DNA of 24,689 nucleotides. Origin: Plastoroseomonas sp036499545 (lineage in GTDB: Bacteria; Pseudomonadota; Alphaproteobacteria; Acetobacterales; Acetobacteraceae). Of this stretch, positions 22,965 to 24,689 are shown one piece after another. Position 1 is the stretch's first letter. Every line of letters starts with the position of its first letter. Made by a program: the position numbers and the translations under genes. Under the pieces are notes generated by a model, which saw only the letters and a list, made by a program, of their open reading frames with translations, was not told the DNA's origin and searched no databases. The stretch spans positions 1-24,689 of the forward strand of contig DASYDR010000343.1 in NCBI GenBank assembly GCA_036499545.1, read 5' to 3'.

Positions 22965-23354
22965 ATGGCAAAGTCGATCCTCATCATCGGTGAAGATCCC
23001 AGCCAGATCGATTTCGCGGCACCGGATGCGCCGCCCGGCATGTCCGCGGCCAAGGTCAGGGATGGGCTGCGCGGTTCCATGTGGCGCCTCGAAGCCGCGG
23101 GGCACGCCGCGACCCTGCTTCTCACCCGGGACGCCGAAACGGTCGAAGCGCAGGTGACGGAAGCGCTCACCGATGCGCGCTATGACGTGATCGTGGTCGG
23201 CGCCGGGCTGCGCACCCTGCCGCCCATGGCGGCTCAGTTCGAACGGCTGATGAACGTCATCCACGAACGGGCGCCCAACGCCCGGCTGGCCTTCAACAGC
23301 CAGCCCGGCGATTCTGACGTGGCCGCGCTCCGCTGGCTGCGGCGGGTCGCTTAA
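22965..23354 (+). CDS. Small conserved protein, Rossmann-like, function unknown
   Basis: 129 residues. It starts MAKSILIIGEDPSQIDFAAP, with PPGMSAAKVRDGL, then a DVIVVGAGLRTLPPM segment and a terminal LAFNSQPGDSDVAALRWL. The alternating strands and helices suggest a small Rossmann-like domain, and similar proteins are common conserved hypotheticals in proteobacteria and actinobacteria. AGGGAG lies eight bases before the ATG at 22965; a GTG at 22956 would add three residues. Its TAA shares the palindrome TTAA with the stop of the convergent cytochrome gene. Confidence 0.8.
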   Translation: MAKSILIIGEDPSQIDFAAPDAPPGMSAAKVRDGLRGSMWRLEAAGHAATLLLTRDAETVEAQVTEALTDARYDVIVVGAGLRTLPPMAAQFERLMNVIHERAPNARLAFNSQPGDSDVAALRWLRRVA

Positions 23355-24595
23355 CGCGCCGCGGTCGCCCGCATGGTCGCGGCCTGGTCCTCGCTGACCG
23401 GCGCCGCGGCGTTGCCCCAGCTGTTGCGGATATAGGTCAGCACATCGGCCACCTGCCGGTCCGACAGCCGCCAGCCGAAGGATGGCATGGCCGGGCCGGT
23501 GGGCGACGCGTCCGTCGCCGCGGACTGGACGCCGGCGATCACGATGCGCAGCAAGGTGGTGGGGTCGCCCTGCTGCACCACGGCATTGCCGGCCAGGCGC
23601 GGAAACAGCCGCTCCACGCCTTCGCCGGTGCCGACATGGCAGGCGCCGCAATTATCGGCATAGATCGCCTGGCCGGCGCGCATGCGCGGGTCGGTCGCGG
23701 CCACCGGCGCCGGCGCCGCGGCGTCGCCGGGCGCGCCGCGTTCGCGCAGATAGGTGGCGATGGCGGTCAGGTCGGCCTCGCTCATCCGGCTGGTGGATGC
23801 CGTCACCACCTCCGCCATCGGACCGCTGGCGGCGCTGCGCGCGTTGCGGCCGGTCTTCAGGTATTCGACGATCTCCTGCACCGACCAGCCGCCGATGCCG
23901 ATCCGCGGATCGCCGGTGATGTCGGGCGCGAACCAGGCGAGCAGGTTGCCGCCCTGGAAGGCGCGGCCGCCGCTGTCGGCGCCGAAGCTGTTCCGCGGCG
24001 TGTGGCAGGTGCCGCAATGGCCCAGCCCCTCCACCAGATAGGCGCCGCGATTATAGACCTCGGACCGGCCGACCGCGGGCTGGAACTCGCCCGGCGTGAA
24101 GAACAGCTGGTTCCAGCCGGCCATCAGCACCCGCATGTTGAAGGGGAAGTTCAGCGTGCCGCGGTCCACCACGTTCCGCGCCGGCGGCACCGTGCGCAGA
24201 TAGGCGTAGATGTCGGCGATATCCTGCCGCGTCACCAGCGTGTAGTTCGGATAGGGAAAGGCCGGGTAGAGATGCGCGCCGTCGCGCCGGATGCCGCGCT
24301 GCATCGCGCGCCGGAAATCCGCCTCGCTCCATTGGCCGAGGCCGGTTTCGTCATCCGGCGTGATGTTGGGCGTCATGATCGGCCCGAACGGCGTGTCGAG
24401 CCGCACCCCGCCCGCCATCAGCCGGCCGCCCGGCGTGGTGTGGCAGGCGGCGCAGTCCCCGGCGGTGACCAGGGCGCGGCCGCGCTCGATGCTGGTGAAG
24501 TTGTCGGGCGCCGCCTCGGCCGGGCCGATGGCGAGCAGCAGGGCGGCGGCGGCCGCCAGGCGGCGCAGCGCGGCGGGGAAGGGCCGGCGGCTCAT
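23351..24595 (-). CDS. Tri-haem cytochrome c subunit of a membrane-bound dehydrogenase
   Basis: 414 residues with a cleavable signal peptide (basic start, Ala/Leu core, likely AEA|AP at 28/29), so it is periplasmic. Three c-type haem sites are present: CAACH (48-52), CGTCH (194-198) and CGACH (316-320). Between them are conserved segments such as IMTPNITPDDETGLG, YPAFPYPNYT, FPFNMR and GGRAFQGGNLLAWFAPDITGD. This is the form of the cytochrome subunit of acetic-acid-bacterial alcohol dehydrogenase and FAD-gluconate/sorbitol dehydrogenases, passing electrons to ubiquinone. The ATG overlaps the upstream gene's TGA (ATGA). Confidence 0.95.
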   Translation of the reverse strand: MSRRPFPAALRRLAAAAALLLAIGPAEAAPDNFTSIERGRALVTAGDCAACHTTPGGRLMAGGVRLDTPFGPIMTPNITPDDETGLGQWSEADFRRAMQRGIRRDGAHLYPAFPYPNYTLVTRQDIADIYAYLRTVPPARNVVDRGTLNFPFNMRVLMAGWNQLFFTPGEFQPAVGRSEVYNRGAYLVEGLGHCGTCHTPRNSFGADSGGRAFQGGNLLAWFAPDITGDPRIGIGGWSVQEIVEYLKTGRNARSAASGPMAEVVTASTSRMSEADLTAIATYLRERGAPGDAAAPAPVAATDPRMRAGQAIYADNCGACHVGTGEGVERLFPRLAGNAVVQQGDPTTLLRIVIAGVQSAATDASPTGPAMPSFGWRLSDRQVADVLTYIRNSWGNAAAPVSEDQAATMRATAAR

Positions 24596-24689
24596 GTCCG
24601 CACCAGCGGCTGTCCGACGTTCCTGAGATACTGGTCGCGGATGGCGTCCACCATCATGCAGCACAGCGCGCCGACCGTGCCGGTCGGGT
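24592..24689 (-). CDS. C-terminal end of a probable GMC-family dehydrogenase large subunit (partial)
   Basis: Only the last ~32 codons are present (PTGTVGALCCMMVDA...YLRNVGQPLVRT). The PTGTxGALxxxxxDAIxxxYL pattern is the terminal segment of FAD-dependent GMC oxidoreductases of the gluconate/sorbitol/alcohol dehydrogenase kind, which fits the tri-haem cytochrome gene overlapping its stop. The call rests on this short tail and the neighbour. Confidence 0.6.
   Translation of the reverse strand, partial: PTGTVGALCCMMVDAIRDQYLRNVGQPLVRT

Overview
The window is high-GC DNA (about 70% G+C by eye) with tightly packed genes, short Shine-Dalgarno-led intergenic gaps and many alphaproteobacterial gene families. 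The best guess is an environmental alphaproteobacterium of the Acetobacteraceae/Rhodospirillales type. This rests on gene style and content (multi-haem cytochrome next to a probable GMC dehydrogenase, PATR autotransporter, Co-type hydratase); no rRNA or marker gene is present to confirm it.

Layout. 1-3742 (minus) is the 5' part of a very large autotransporter with a Gly/Asn-rich passenger, tandem PATR-type repeats and the start of a beta-barrel. Its AT-rich upstream region (3860-4060) carries three copies of GTGACGAATTAA. A decayed IS5-type transposase remnant (4263-4730) follows, then cinA (minus) divergent from a small flavodoxin-like gene. Next come a TetR regulator, dps, and an AraC regulator whose stop codon overlaps that of dps. 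The gap upstream of the AraC gene holds a 61-bp tandem repeat of nested hairpins in front of a carboxymuconolactone-decarboxylase/AhpD-like gene, followed by a LysR regulator.

10942-14146 (minus) is the most distinctive block. It is a compact five-gene operon encoding a three-subunit, cobalt-type nitrile hydratase/thiocyanate hydrolase-like enzyme, an aquaporin-family channel that lacks the usual filter arginine, and a NicT/HoxN-type Ni/Co transporter. Stop and start codons overlap or nearly abut through the first four genes. The transporter is broken by one extra G in a G5 run. Together the genes suggest substrate or product movement, cobalt supply and hydration chemistry in one transcription unit.

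14426-23354 (plus) carries an alpha/beta hydrolase of the chloroperoxidase/perhydrolase type, a Tat-exported metallo-beta-lactamase-fold hydrolase, an 867-residue membrane-anchored patatin-like phospholipase, a lower-GC orphan protein with a possible Cys/His peptidase site, a MarR-GNAT-aldo/keto reductase cluster, an SDR oxidoreductase and a small conserved protein. The right edge (minus) holds a tri-haem cytochrome c subunit and the last codons of what looks like a GMC-family dehydrogenase large subunit, a periplasmic sugar/alcohol oxidation module.

No tRNA, rRNA or CRISPR array was recognised. The long plus-strand reading frames over the autotransporter, and long minus-strand ones over 14.4-18.7 kb, are composition-driven shadows and are not annotated.
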